Shown here in pieces: positions 12,901 through 27,900 of a DNA stretch of 64,000 nucleotides (positions within the stretch are counted from its first letter, which is position 1; every line of letters starts with the position of its first letter). The DNA comes from Nemopilema nomurai (lineage: Eukaryota > Cnidaria > Scyphozoa > Rhizostomeae > Rhizostomatidae). Location of the stretch: contig ML133427.1 in the NCBI GenBank assembly GCA_003864495.1, positions 351,703 to 415,702 of the forward strand. The letters are read 5' to 3'. A program made the position numbers and the translations under genes. The notes beneath the pieces are model-generated. The model did not search any database. It had not been told where the DNA came from and saw only the letters and a program-made list of their open reading frames with translations.

Positions 12901-15900
12901 AAGGAAGATCATTTCGAGCAACGCGAATTGATTTTTCAGACCCAGTTTGAGTTGTTTCAGGCCCAGCCGGATCCAGTTGTTTTTAGAGCAACGGTTCTCG
13001 ATACCTTTGCTCAAAGGCTTGAGGGGTGACGAATTCTTGACTCTTGCTGCTAGAGTCTGGCAAACACGGCGGTACGAGAATTGTTCGTGGTGGCACGCCA
13101 GTGTATGCAACACCACTTCGGGCATGGTACGAGGCGAAGACACTGTTTTCTAGCATAGCCACGCGTGTGAATGAAACACAGTGGAAAAGCAGTAGTATCG
13201 AGACGAGCATTGATTGAAGTCGCAGGCAGAAGCATTTCCTGGTTAGGTTTTTTCGTACGTGTTTTGTTTGATGCCCAGTGGGTGTAAACATTACTAAGCC
13301 CGAGAAGACAAGCACCCGATGGGATAGTAGACTACTCGGGCCGTCCCGTTCGGCTGTGTATGACTCAGGCTGGCTATGACCCGGTACCGCTGTAGGTAGA
13401 GGTCTCAGAAACCAGATATCTCGTCGTGCAACGGGTGTCATTCATTGCAAGTGTTATAACCTGCGTAAATTTTATTGGCCTACAAAACACCAGCCAACAT
13501 CTCTTGCATTATTATTGGGTGATGTGAAGAGTGATGTCTCATTTGACTGGCAGCACCTCAGAGGACGTTGCTTGTTGCTTTTTGTTGGTTTTCAGATTCT
13601 GGTCTTCATCTCCTGTTTGGTTGTTGTCTTAGGAGATACTTCAGTATGGCAGTCTTTGTCAGGAATAAATATCCACAATTCAGAGAAAGAAATACCATTC
13701 AAATAAAGAAAAAGTGGTTCATGCTTATAAGCTTGACAATTCTTCGATTTTGTGTGCTTTGCATTTATTTGGCTAGACGTAACAGGAGAGCGATCTGTTT
13801 AATTCCTCCTTTTATCAGATTGGTATTCTGACACTTATCTCCTAAATAGAATTATTGATTTGATCCACTGGTCGTGCCTTAAAAGCTCCTAAATGCCATG
13901 GCCCATTTTCAACACAAGGTGACGAAGAAGCTTTCAGGGCTTCGTCTAGAGATGGGTCTTAAAAGCTCTATAATTAATGTTCTTATTTTGATATATCCAA
14001 TGCAAAAGTCAAATTTTTACCAACAACAAACAAGGGTAGCTTAAGCCCAGGTGTAGTAATCGTTTCGGGATGGATGGATATTTTCATTTGTAGTTACATG
14101 ACTAGCTGAATTCCGTGTATATAAGCAATAACACCAATTCACACTTTAATCAAGAGATCGATGGCTTCTTTAGAGTTCCTCATAGATTATTGTCCAAGAA
14201 ACGTAGAGGTTTTTCTTTGTCACTTTCACATCATCCTTTCGATGGCCTGTTTATTTGAGGAAGCAACACTCACAGTGTTCTTGATTCCGAAGCGATCAGT
14301 TGATCAAGTAATCAACTAATCAAGTAATCATGTATTGACAATGGGTTGCTATACACGTCGTGAGCAAGTGCACAGGGGACTCGTTAAACAAGGACCTGAT
14401 TGTGAGAATTCCACTTGCTCATTAGTCCTTAATAAGAGGCCATAATCATCGTCCACCTTCACCTGCACGCGTTGTTTGTTTTCCTTTAACGCGAATGTAA
14501 TTGTCCAAGAACTCTCGGGGCATACCAGCAATAGGGTGTTGGTAATGGTTTGTCAGAGGTGATACTCCGCAACGACTCTGTCTCGCCACGCACGACGCTT
14601 CTCCATTCGACCACCTGTTCAAAGGTAAATCTGTATTTGGCTCGACGTGCAGTCGATTGTTCTGAGAAATGAAAAACTACCTCGCATTCTATGAGACAAG
14701 CTCGCTTTGACTGCTGCTGTGTTTACTGTAAACAACCACTTAAGGTGGAGCACAACAAGGCTCTCCCCTTTTACGTCATACCTCGAGAAGAATGCGTGTT
14801 TAGGCATTTGGTGCCGAATGTACGACTCCGCCTCAGTCAAACATCGTCGCTCTGAATATTAAACGACAGGTTTTCTGAGGACGGGGGCTTTTTTCTTTGT
14901 AGTGAAGCGGAGTTCTTCGCCTTTAGCGTGGTTCATTTATGGTCAATGCTTTTATGATCTTTCCCTTTTCAATAAATTCCAAAAAAAGCCTTGGCAGATT
15001 ATAAGCTTTATGGAGAAGGTGAGAAGAGAGACGAATGAGTACCTTGAAATATTGACCCTACTGTTTGAAAGTGCCAGAAATAAAGAAGACGAGAAGACCT
15101 AGACAAAGATTCATTGGCACCGGGATTATGATATGGGAAAAACGGGGTAGCTAGATCTTCTTCCCAAATTAGCAAGCTTGAAATTCAGCAACTTTTTTCC
15201 CTTTCCAATCCGCCAATTTGAGCTACTACTTTGCCATTGTTGAGTCACATGTTTTCATAATTTAGCCTCCCTGGCCTGGATTACGCACCCTTTCGGGGGA
15301 GCCTTGATTTACGTCATTATTGAGTACCCTTCAGAAGGCCCATGACTTTCGCAACTACTCGCCATTAGCAGAGAGTTTTTACCACCCCACTGTATAGAGT
15401 ACGTACCGTATCTTTTCGTACGATTCGTTAACCAGCTTAAATTTAGTATAACGAAGAACTTTCGTGTAAGGAAGTAATTAAGTGATGCCCAATGTCAAAC
15501 TGTCCTTTAATACTGAAGTGATATGAAGGGGATTAGATCCTGTGTTTTGTGCAGTTGAGCTGTTTGTATGGAATTGTAAGTAGTTAAACATACAGGGCAG
15601 GATTGCAGTGACAGGGAGAGATAAAGAAAATCAACGCAACTGTCAACCACTGATGAGCGAAAAGAACCTGACAAATTCATGATCATTTTTTAATTAATTC
15701 AATGTCGTAAGCTATGCAGTGGACAAAGGCGTTGAACTTAGATGGGCTTGCTAAAACTATCAATGTGGCGAGGGCATCCTTTTTTCGAAGTTGTGCTCAT
15801 TGCTTGTTGACACTGCAGGAAGCAGATACGATCAGTAGATTCAAAAAGCAGATCTTGCAACCTTGTTAGGAGGGGATTTCCAATTTGCAAAGAGCTCAAA

Positions 15901-18900
15901 ATCAACAATCTTTTCGACTGAAATGGCAGGTTAACAAAGCCCACGGAGGTTTAATCAGGACTCGTTGTAATCAGTAACGAAGGCGAGGAAATCGTTCATT
16001 TGAAGTAAATTGTTAAGAAGTACATGGGAATCCTGGTGCAGGGCAAGTTGAGAATACCTCACCGCTCATTTTGCTCTCTGTCATTATCGTGTTCTGCATA
16101 TTCTCTATAGAGTCACGAGTCAATCTAGTATCTTTCTGCTCGAACATTTACAGCGTGATTGTACTAACTATGCTAATCATACGTATTATGCTAAAAGATC
16201 TATTCAAAATATCTTTCAGCCAATCTTTCTCCAGGAATGTTCCCCGTTCCACCTTTCGATAAACAACATATGATTGTTTTCCTTTCTTTCTGACCTCGAT
16301 TTTTCTGCTTGAGATTGCAGACTGAATGGGGCTTGACCAATGTGTCCGTCTCTTTCCAATAGGCCATGTTTTCCACCCGTATTATGGTTTGAAACAAACT
16401 GCTAATATTTCCACGTGACAACCCGAACTTGCCTTTACAAAATGGATTATCCTATTCATAATTGAAATTTGATTTAATTTCATTGCATTTAGTTGCAGAG
16501 TTTTGATTTCATAAACGCAAGTTTCTTCAACACGAGGGGATTTGATTGGTTCTGGGTGTTAAACCTCCAAGTGTCTATGGCAAACCGTTATGGAATCTAA
16601 TTACGAAAAGGCTTAGGTAGTTTCAATGATAACCACATCAATGACCAGAGTTAAGTGGAAATTATACTAAAAGGCTTGATTTCTCAACGGAGGCCTCACA
16701 GAAAAGACGTAGAGTTTATTAGTTGGTTGTCAAAATAGCAATTTCACATTGATGTTGAATCGTTGAAACTATAAACTCCCTCGTTCCGTCATTGGATTGT
16801 AAACCAAAGCAGCTGATTCGACTGTTGAACAAAAGCCCATTTATCCAATTCGCCGGACAATATAAGGTTAATTGGTAAAGTTTCTTCTTAAAGGGGTTGG
16901 ATCTATTTCTCTTGACCATGGACTGCAGATGAATGCCACGTGAGCTGCCGAAAAAGAATTTAAAATCAAAACGAGACTGTCATTAGTGTATTTAACTAAA
17001 TAGGCGGATTAAAAGCCCTTTCCGATTTGAAAAGGCGTTTTGCATGGAAACGGACCCCTTGCTGTGCAAGAGTAATATTTAGTAATCAAAGGTGCATCAG
17101 CTTACTAATCAGGCGAGAAATTGTAGCAAACGTCGCATGTTCGTGTAATCCAGTTGTGTTCTTTGTAAAAGTCTGCCTGGCCTAGTCTAGGCTCGGGTCG
17201 GTGTGAGTGCGTCTTTCGCCATAGCGCCATCGGTACTTTTTGCCAATTTTCTTCATTTCGTGATACTTTCTTCAATGACTATTTCATCTTGGCTAGGAAT
17301 GATCTGCGATCCCATAGCTTACGAATGCCGAGCTTTTTGATGGGTACCTAAAGACACCCGTGGATCCACCTCACAATTTCCATCCAGGAATGACGGGGGA
17401 TGAAGAAGATGCGTAGAAGTATTTTTACCGCCAAACTCCCTACACTGTATATTCTAACTCCAATCATATTTAAATTCGCTTTTGATCCCATTTACACAAG
17501 GATGTTTTCATTATGGCATGATAATGACTTAAATTTTTTTCTCGACTTTTCCTTGCTTCCTACCACAAAAGCAAATGTTTTTTTGACATATATTTTTGCA
17601 ATTGCTAACCAGTCTTTCGCATTTTCGCGTAACAATAGTATACTAGCGTATCTCTAAGTTGAGATGTTTTTTTAATTGCCCTGTGTCAACTGTCACTCGA
17701 CTTTGAGCTTTTTATATTGCTCCTTGATCTTTTAAGATCTATTGTCCCTAGCCAAGACGCGGTTCTGGTTGTGTCCCAAAAAGTACATTTTTCACGAACA
17801 AAACCGAAACCCATTCTAATAATCATGTTTTAAGTTCTTGAACCAGCTGATTCGTGATTAACAATTGCTGTGTCACCAGCATCTGCCTGAAGATTTCCAG
17901 AGACATCCATAATAATTTGCTAAGACCTACAGAAATGTCAGTAACAAGTATCGATTACGACCTTTTGAAACCAGCTTTGTAAGGCACTGAGCGCGTTCTC
18001 GCGGTCTCTTGGTAATAGGGTGAAGGTGCAAATACTATCGTCGCTATTAGCTGATTTTTGGCCGGGAAGACCAACTCAGTGTCACTCGCAGGCCGCCATT
18101 TTTCCTTCTGTCGATACTGTTCAATCGGTATCTATAGTCGCACGGCTTTTCGTGTGAAATTTGACGGAGCTAATTTTGTTTTTGCATCTTGTGATATCGG
18201 CCGACTGCTAACCGCCTGAGTTTATTTTTACGAGGTAGAGTAAATTCCCTTGCTTCGCTTGTAATTAGTAGCTATTTGCTCCCTTTCGAGCCAGCATGCT
18301 ACCTCTGACATTGACCATGCAACCTGCGACATTTATTGCTGGGAAATAAGCACCTCTTCGACGTACGCACTGGTTTATGCCCTGACCCCTTCTTTTCCAA
18401 GGCTTGATTTATTTCTTTGATAACAAAACTTCCAGGTCAAAGAGATCCCTTGCTAATAGAAGTCTATGACGTCGGTGGGAATCGCTCGTACCCAGTCTAA
18501 GTGGAGCTGCATCGATGATAGTGCCTAAAAGGTACAATCTATTTTTGCATAGGGACGAAAAATGTTCTTAAAGGAGGAATGGAGGGGGCCTTATATTCAG
18601 TTTTTATCGTTAGCTCCATCGTTTGGCTCTGCGGTGCGTACGAATCTAGCAAGGCCCCTGAAGTACCCCTGACAAATAGTCAAAGTAGCCCTTAACGCAT
18701 CATATACCTACTGATAGTTATGCAATTCAGTCTTTTGTATTATTCATATCCTGAATCCAGCTCTGTATAGCCGTGCGAATGTCTGTGAATTTTCCATCCC
18801 CGTTTCGCAAATTTATCTTCGTTAATTTCCTTTACCTGCTTCTTTCTTTTTTTATTTACTTTAAGAAAAAATTAGTATTCTTGAGAATGCGCCTAATTTT

Positions 18901-21900
18901 TATCCATAAAAGCAGAATACAATAAACTGCAACTCTTAGCAGCTTGTAAAAAGAACAGGCAACCCTGAATGGCTGAAAGTCCACACCTTCCTACAAGAGG
19001 ATTAGAGATGCAATATGGTTGGGACGTGTCTCTCATAGTTCCCTTGCCTAAGGGCCTGACTCTTGAGTTTGGTCAGATAAGCGAATTCTTGTCATCAGCA
19101 ATATACTCCATCAATCTTTTGAGCAGTGCATTCGCTAAGCAGTTTTGCAAATCGTTATCCACCGATGACCTTTTGGCTTGAGAACGCGGAGGGCATTGCT
19201 GGGTCAACTCCATAAATCTTGCCAAACGCTGCGTGTTTTCCAACCGTTGTTAGTTTGGATTTATTGGGTGGTAAGATTGCATCTATACCGAAGCTAGTTT
19301 GTCAGGGGGGACAGCCTTTCAGCATCTACAAGCTCAAGTTTCGGGCTTGTAATAAGTGGTTCATTTTTACGTAAAGCTCACGTTTAATATTTAGTATTTT
19401 TCCATCATGCTGACTGTATGTTGATATTGGGTGGTAGAGTGGTAGGAAATGCGCGCAGACCCTGCGAAACTCAAAGGGCCATGTGCATATATGTTTGCAG
19501 CTAGCACTTTCTCCCCTGCCAACATGAAGGAAGGAGAAATGGAGTCATCAAGACCATTAAAATGCGGTTCTTGAACTGCAATTATTGGTCGATTTTACTT
19601 ATTTTGTCAGCGCTCATTGAGTCCTTATCAATGCTAGTTAATAACACTCTCTTTAGAAAGAGCCTACCAATGAATCAACATCAACGTTTCAAATTATCAA
19701 AAACCAAAGAAGGAAATTGCCATAAAAGTCGGTGTAACCATAAATACACAGAACCTCTCACATAATTGTATTGTTTGATCACTCAATACCGTTGTTTTGT
19801 CGCCGTGTATTAATGCTCTTAATGTTCACAATCTAATGACAACATCAATACTGCCTACGTGATACGAGGCAGATGCTCCTTCTTTTTACGAGTTTTTACT
19901 TCCTCCGCATGGATTCTTGCTCAAGAATGCATCGCGTTAACCCAGAAAACAAGTATCTTACTTGTGGCTCAGAAATTTTAGCAACAAAATTGAATCATTA
20001 TAGCTACATTCCCATTTGTACGGAACATAATATGACTATGGTTTGCCTGATCTCTGCATTAGCGCGAATTCATATGTAGCAACCTTGCTTTACAGCAGCG
20101 AAGCAGTACTTTAGGACAATGGGACCGGAGCTTGATAAGAGGGGTCCAAGCTATTCTCTAAACACAGTTTCTTTCAATATATTCAAAAATCAGCGAGGTT
20201 TTTTGAAACCATTAGAGAAGCTTTGTCATAGTATGAGTGGGTTTTCGCTCTTGAGAGGTTTCACTGATGTTGGCAGGTTTTTATGAATAACTCGCTTTAG
20301 CATTGTAAGAGGCCATCTACACCGAACCCAAATCATAGTGTAGTCAAATTGCATATCATCTTATCTTCTTTTCTAAGTTGCGTTGAATTTTCATTGTAGG
20401 TTCTCGTGTTGAGAATGGCCAGAAAGCAACGTGGAAGCCTGGGTCCTATTCTGGAGTTGTTCCCCGTTGAAACCTTTGAAAGTGTCCTGCGAGATCTTGG
20501 ACTCACAAATTGCGAGCAGCAAGGGGATTCGAAAAGCGGGTCAGAGGACTCTAGTGGGGATTTCAATGTGCAACCAGAGGTTTGTGAATACTCAGCCTTC
20601 CTTTCAGTTAACTGCTACCAGTTCGAGGTTGCAGCCACGCCCTTAGATGCGACTGTGGTGTGAATAACGTTTGCAGTGCACTGGGGGAGGTGGTTGTGTA
20701 ATTTCGGAGACAGTGAGGCACAGTGAAACCAGGTTTCACCACACATAATTAGCATGGAGACTAATACTTATATCGTAATTGGTACCAAGTAAGTATGTTT
20801 CGCAGGTGGGTTAAACATAGGCCCGGTCTTGTGCACATGTGCCCTCCCCCCAACATGTGGCGTTGCCCCACCAAGCGTGCTAGAGTCATTCTATGTAGTC
20901 GGATCATAGGGAAACTGGATCTATGCACCCAATTTGGTTTTTTCGTGTTACATCTTCTAATTAGTTTTGCTCCACTAGATCGATAGTCCGATCGATTCGT
21001 GCCTTGGCCCTGAGTAACAATAATGCTTGGCTTGGTAGGTATCTTTGTGAAGTTGAGCATTCGGTCAGTCGATTGTGACACAAAGGGAAACATAACTACG
21101 ACGTATCTGGTCTGGTTTTTGTCAGAAGGTTGCGCGGAGGGAACCTTGTCTTTAAAACTTGTGATTAAGGTCAGGTTGCCATAAAAAGCAGCCTTATGTA
21201 TCTCCCTCTTAAGACCATATTCAACGTTGATAAAGTAAATTAGTCCATTAGCTTAAAGTAGGGAAAGAATAATGAATCCAAGCTTGCTAAATCACCATCA
21301 ATGACTTTCATACAGAATTCACGATTTTCGCCATTCTAACAATGCTTGCTGAATCAAAACTACGAATTCAATTCTGATGTGAGACATCTAAGAATAAAAT
21401 ATCAGAAATTTTTTCGAATTAAAGTAATATGCTGTAAAAGCATCAGCCGTGATCCAATTTATGGACTAATGTAAGTAAATTACAGTTTGAATCGTTTTTG
21501 GAATGGGAAGATATTTAATAAATGCGAATTATTCAAATGTCTCATGCTAATCTTCACTGATGGGGCGAATGTACGCTTTTCCATGTCATTCTTGTTGATT
21601 TGACCAGTTTGATAGACTCAAATGGGGGATGTTACTCGTTTGCATGTCTTTCACGAGTTTGATATCTAGTCCCCCCTGCCAGGGTTAACTTTTCAATTCT
21701 TTTCATTAAAAACGTGCGCTAAGATGGACAGAGAAACGAGTAGTGGCCAAAATGGAGAAAGTAGAAATGGGACTTTTGGCAATGAAACACCGTTCTCTTT
21801 AACAGTAGCTTCCGTTAAATTTTAGATTTCATCAGCTTTTTAGACAGAGAAAGCACTTTTGTCAGTTAAAGAATAATATGTACTTTGATTGGGTGAAGTC

Positions 21901-24900
21901 AAATCCAGGCGAATGCAGTTCGTACATGCTTGGCACCTCTTCGGTTGTCGTCTTTACGCATACACTGCAAATGTGAAGCCCGGTCCCTATTAACTCTGTA
22001 CTTTGCTTCAACCACCGTTTTTTACTTCAATGCTGTTTTCCAACACAACTCGAAGCGCTGGCCATTTACTTTCACTTGCTTGCTGAAGAGTTGTCTCTTC
22101 GAGCAACCTATAAGGCCTTTCCTTGTGAACACTCTTCATTTGCTGTACCGCTGCCTTTCATGGGAATTGCTTTTTCTATTCGCTCATACAAAGCCAAATA
22201 CAAAGCCGACAGTAGTCGTATTTCACAAGCTGAAGCACTGAGGCTATTTCCCATCAGTGTGTTTAGTTGAGCATTTTGTCAAAGATCGACCTGAATTTTA
22301 TCACTGTAATATTACACAGTTCAGGGAACACGTTAGTTTTCATTAAACCAATAACATGAAGTGAGTCTTGCAAAATAAACCATAAAATATACAAATATCA
22401 TAGCTGAGTAAACGGCTGAGATGGGCAGATGTTACCAGAATCCATCCATGGTCTTAGCGTTTTGTTATTTTAATGAATAGCTCTGATTTACGTTGCAAAA
22501 GCAAACTGGAGATGATCCACATGCTGCTGGCCTTATATGGTCGTGCTATCAAAGACTTTAAGTTCTACGTAGACACTGTGGCTCTGAGCCTTTGTCCTTC
22601 GCTTTGTAAAGCAGTTTTTGCAGACGAAAATATCGATTAAGTTGTTTTCGGCTTGAAGGAGTATCAATGAAATGTAAAGGTATTAATGACTCGTGATTAA
22701 ATTTGAATAAATACTAAACACCTTGAAAGGGATCGTCAAGATCAGCCTCGCTAAGTTGTGAGTCGTGGATGCGGCAAAGAGTGAGAAGTGACTTGGGTGA
22801 TTGATAAAGTTACGGCTCTCGTCTCTGCTCGGGTTTATCTCCAGCGAATTCCACAACAGTACTTCTTAGTTTAATTACGTTGATTTATCACAAAGGGGAT
22901 CTGTTATGATTTTCGCATAAGGTTGTTAAGATGCTTGATCATTGCCTGTTTCGTACTATTTGCGAAGCTTTTCCTTTCTCCCCGATGTGTTATGAGTATC
23001 TTTAAATTGGAGATTTGTAATAAGCTCGTCAAACATACTGTCACGAAATGAACTCCTCAGATAGCAGCAAATCTGTCCGTTTAATGACCCTGCAAAAGCC
23101 AGCCGAAAACGTCCCGATTTCAGGGTATCTGCAGAATGAATGGCATCATTGTTGGCATTAGTCAAGCATGCTTCCAAGCAAAGGGTAATTCATCGAACCT
23201 TCCAATCGGGTTACCACGTGCTTTGCAACCACGTGTCCGACGTCTCAGTGCCAATTACAGAGATATGCCTAAAACAGCGAAATATTGCAGCATTGTGCCT
23301 TCAAATATGTTCGCAGTGCTTTACTTTGCTTCAAACTTTTGAAACCCAAAGAATGGACAGTGATCACATGGGCGCGTTTTATTCTAATTAGCCCAATTAA
23401 GAATGTATCACTGAGTGTTTAACAATGCTTCTCATTTGTTTAAATTTGGCACATCGAATCTTGGGTATGGCTAGCTGCAACAGGAGTGGAAGTTTTTAGA
23501 TTTGCGCAACTTCGATTTGTAATCTTAGTTCATAGATATAAGAATCTAGCATAGTTTGACAATTAACACTACGGTCAAAGCTCCGCATGCACAAAGAATA
23601 TTGCATTCTGCTCGAAGATTCAAGTAATATGGATAGATATACCCATATGAGCAGCATCTATAGCTTATGTCACCTCCTTTGAAAAGAGCATTTTGGAATG
23701 GCTTGAGCTTGATATCTCAAAGTTCTGGTTTGTAAAACCTACTTGGTATTTACATAAATGCGTAAAACTGAAATCAGATCGATGATCAAGCAGTTTCTAT
23801 GTGTGGAGCTCTGTGTTGACCACTATGTGACACATGGTACATGGAACTATGCCTTTCTCCTGACCAAGCTCGTTGTATTCTCTTGCTTTTTTATTGTCTT
23901 TCTCGATATGACCAAAATCTCCTTTGTGCTACTATTTGTGCAAGTGAACCAAACCGATATGGGCTAAATTGCTAATATAACTAACAATTTATTTTATTAG
24001 ATAACTGGATTTTACGGATTCATCAGACGGATTTTACGCAAAATTAAACAATATTCTCAATATGGTGCCAGACATATTCTCCATATTTCATGTGCATAGT
24101 TACCTTATGACGTTATCATGGATTTGTGTGTGTACCTTTCTGTTCATTATGACGAAAACCCACAAAGATACAGTGGAGCCCAAACCACTCCAGACGAGGA
24201 CTCTACTTATACAAAAACAGAAGTTTTCGGTTCCTTTGAGATGTTGTGATCTGATAATTTTTCTTGGCAACATTCTTGCTTAGACATAATCCGAACCATT
24301 AAGTATTGGCTGATCCATCTTTGCCTTTCCTTTTTGTTACGTTCGCTTCAAATAACAAACCAGAGTTCATTGATTATTTTGATCAGCTTACGTGCCTAAG
24401 GAACTGTTCTCCGTTCAAATCTTGGATCATTTCTGTCTCTCTTCAACAAACAACCTCCTTATTTGCCATGCTTTACTCTCCACCCCTTGAAGCCTAAGTC
24501 CCCTGAGGGGCCTTTCTTTACAACGCTACCCAAACAATAATATTGGAAAAGGCCTACTAACTTGATGTCCTTCTTTTTAGGGCTTGGAAAACAGTGAAAG
24601 GACTTCAGCCGGCTTTAGAACGGAAAGTTCTTTAGCAAACAGCTTGCAAAATCTCTTTGAAACCTCTGATTTTGCAGACTTAGAGTTCGTTGTGTATAGC
24701 GGCTCGTCGAGTCAGCTTGAGCTGCATAGCGAACCAAAAGACTTAGGCCAGGCGGTCGTGTTCAAAGCGCACCGTGTTGTTGTTGCAGCGAGGTGTGGTT
24801 GTTTTCGTAAAGCACTGAGCAGTGGCATGAAGGAGTCATCGGAAAGGTGAGGCTTCTGGTCACGTGTTTGATGTACGAAACAACTGCTTGAGGACGTTCA

Positions 24901-27900
24901 CCTCAGAGATGAGCATGTGTTTTGGCTGAAACAATGCCATAACACGTGATCACTATTATTGATTACTTAACACAATGTTATGAGCCCCAAAGTCAGACAG
25001 TATTAGTATCAATATTTATTAAGAAATGGTTCATAACAATGCAATACCTTGTTTTGCGATGCAAGTCCAGTTCAAAATTGAATTTGCTTTCAATAATAAC
25101 TTTTCGAGAAAAGTAGGAGAATAAGGAACATTCTTTATCTAAATACGACGGGAGGCCCTCCAATTTAATAGGGAATAGCTAAGGAATGTTCCAGTCAAAA
25201 GTGATTCACTTACAGCACTTTTATGAGTCTGCTCCAGCTATGAATTCTAGTTAATGACGATGCTTGTTAAATTGTTTGAAAAATCGCAAGAAATTTAATT
25301 GACTGGCTGAAGGAGGAGTATTAGGCCCTACTTGGGAACAAAAGCATTTGATCTTTAAACGTGTTCGCTTGGCGGCAGACTGCATGGATGAGGTCCATCC
25401 CCTGTTGTATTGATACTGGTAGTTCCAGAAGGATGTTTTCACTCGTTGCAAAAAGGGAAAATTGAGGGTTTATGAGTTTGGAAGCATTTTCGATTAATTC
25501 TGGCCGTGGGACTTCTAATTGCAATTAGTGGTGCCAAGACAGTAGCGCATAAACATAGAATAAAAACCCATCTGAAATTCCCCAAGAAGTATTTTGCAAA
25601 TAATTTGTCCTGTGCAAAATATGAAGTGAAGAAGATTTTTTCAAAATTTGCAAATGAAAAATCAGTTCGATAGCAAAGCTTTTTTGCATTCAGCATAGAA
25701 TGCATTGTGGCACCAATTAGCGCGAAGATTTCTTCATAATGTTATACGAACAATAGAATAATGCAAGAATTATATTTACCCTAGTTTTGATATTTTTTCC
25801 TTTTCATTGTAGAAAATTTCAGATTGAAGGATGCGAGCCGGAAATTTTTGAACTGTTTTTACGGTATTTGTACACTGGGGAAGTTGTTGGATTAGAAGAG
25901 TTTTCTGTGCAGAAAATTGCAGAAATATTAACGCTAGCAGATCGATATGAGGTAAATATGTCATATTGTTATAATGATGGTGGTATTTTATTCTTTGCTA
26001 TTGAGTAGGCATGGTAACAACTGATTTACTATACTTTGTCAAGAAAGTCAGGTTTTGATATTGCTTTGGATATGCTGTAAAGACAAATATTCTCTGACTA
26101 CACTGGTCTAGGCCCGATGTTAAATTTAAACTCCGCTGATTGACGATTCAAGGCTGAGTGATTATTTATATCTACTCTGGGTATTGAGAGATCATTCCTT
26201 AATTCTCTGTATGTGTATCCACCCCTCCAAGCGCAACTTTCCGTGTCAACCAAGGCGTTTATGTCAACAGTCGTTTAGTATCCAGATTCAAAAACAAGCA
26301 TTTCGAATAAAGCGATCAGCTGGGTGTTTCTCTAGTCAACTTTAAAGCAGTTGTGAGGATTTATCTCTGTTTAAGGGAGACCATTTTGAGCTAACTAATT
26401 TCGCATGCTAATCCTATGGTTTCATCACAAATCCAGAGGATAACTTGGTAAAACAGATAATTTTTTCCAAAGTGAGTTCATACAGAGTTCAATATCGGAC
26501 GGTTGTAGAATCTCTTACTGTTTTGTCATTAATTCTTGTTAAATTCTCTCTTTTTATTTAAACTGGGTCCCATTGGTTTTTTGTTTGATCAGATCCCTAA
26601 TCTTCACGCTCAGCCTTATTTACCAACAACGCCATTTATGCTACAATCGGATTCAAATCTGGCGTAGCTACACCTAAGTTATGGTGACAACCTTTGTCCA
26701 ATTTTCTTCGGGGACAATGTTTGTTATTGCTCCTGAATACCAACACCAAAAAAGGATCCTTCCAGCTTTTGAAAATATTGAAATCCTGAAAATATACACG
26801 ACAGTCTAACACCAAATCACAGTATAGTAAGAGAGCACAATTTTCGGTTTTTGCTAAGTTTTTTGCTCAGACAAATTAGCTGCTTCATCTACAAAAGCGA
26901 CGGATTTACTAGACTCGGGTTCACAAAGTCATAATTGTGACGTCACAACACGTCTCAGACTCCTTAGCAAGAAAAATGTTTCTTTGCTTCTTCGAAGTGA
27001 GTTGTGGCCTGTTTTGATTCGTGTTATTTCATTTGCACGTTTGTTTTAGGTTGACGAGTTAGTGCAAGTGTGCGAAAGGCAGCTGACTCTGAGCATGAAC
27101 GAGGAAAACGTTTTGTTTTTGGTTGCCGTCGCAGACAGCGTTTCGGCCGTCGCGTTGAAGGTTCGTGACGTCATTAGACTGTAATAGTAGTAATCCAGGG
27201 GGCTGTGGAGGCGCACCTGTGTGGCAGGTAGAGATAGGAACGACTTTAGTTTAGAGCTTTGATGGTTTAGCCACTTGACTGGGCGGGTATCTCCAGGATT
27301 CTGTCAGGAATTGGCAGGTTTAAATGTTCAGGGTTCATCTAGGGATAAATGCTTGTGTCATGAGTTTGGGCATGTTTCACAATCATGTATCATAGCAATG
27401 ACAGGGGGGCTCACAATCATGTATCATAGCAATGACAGGGGGGCTCACAATCATGTATCATAGCAATGACAGGGGGGCTCACAATCATGTATCATAGCAA
27501 TGACAGGGGGGCTCACAATCATGTATCATAGCAATGACAGGGGGGCTCACAGAAAATCAGAAGCAGTTTGTCAGGGTACTGTTGTCAATCACACCAAACT
27601 GTGACATGACCAAAGGTGACGCATGCTAAAGATGACAATGTGCATTTGCGTCAGACTGGCTCAAGAATTGTCATCTGTCATGTTTTGATAGCCTTTGATG
27701 GGTTGTAGTCTGATTCAATAAAAATAATTGATTGTAACAACAACATTGTAATAACATTCATATATCGATCCACACCACAAACATTATGTGTATCATTTAA
27801 GATTGGTCTTTGATTCCTAGAATGCACATTTCTCCTCCAATCTGTGAAATATTTTGCATTATCTGGCTTATAAACTTCTTTTCTGATATTTTAGAATGTG

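Larger units (their letters stand above)
3616..20399 (+). other. 16.8 kb host intron containing FoxB
   Basis: Intron between donor GCG|GTGAGT at 3616 and acceptor TTGTAG| at 20399. It contains the FoxB gene, two MITE-like elements (6599-6757 and 10211-10611) and small duplications at 3781-3822 and 9368-9457. Apart from these I see no further coding exon. Open frames at 7896-8138, 12983-13441 and 18969-19181 have no recognisable domain, splice context or orthologue. Confidence 0.6.

Noticed and set aside
12983..13441. 152-codon open frame on the - strand downstream of FoxB
   Set aside because: No domain, no splice partner and no clear protein-like composition. Another overlapping frame on the same strand (12787-13143) is equally open, which suggests chance in a GC-richer patch.
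20761..21093. 110-codon - strand frame
   Set aside because: No recognisable family, splice context or repeat similarity; probably chance.
21930..22241. 103-codon + strand frame
   Set aside because: Starts at a non-ATG codon in places, Leu/Phe-rich without a domain, inside a BTB-gene intron.
27380..27549. Possible CRISPR array
   Set aside because: Units are directly contiguous with no variable spacers, in a eukaryotic intron; it is a minisatellite.
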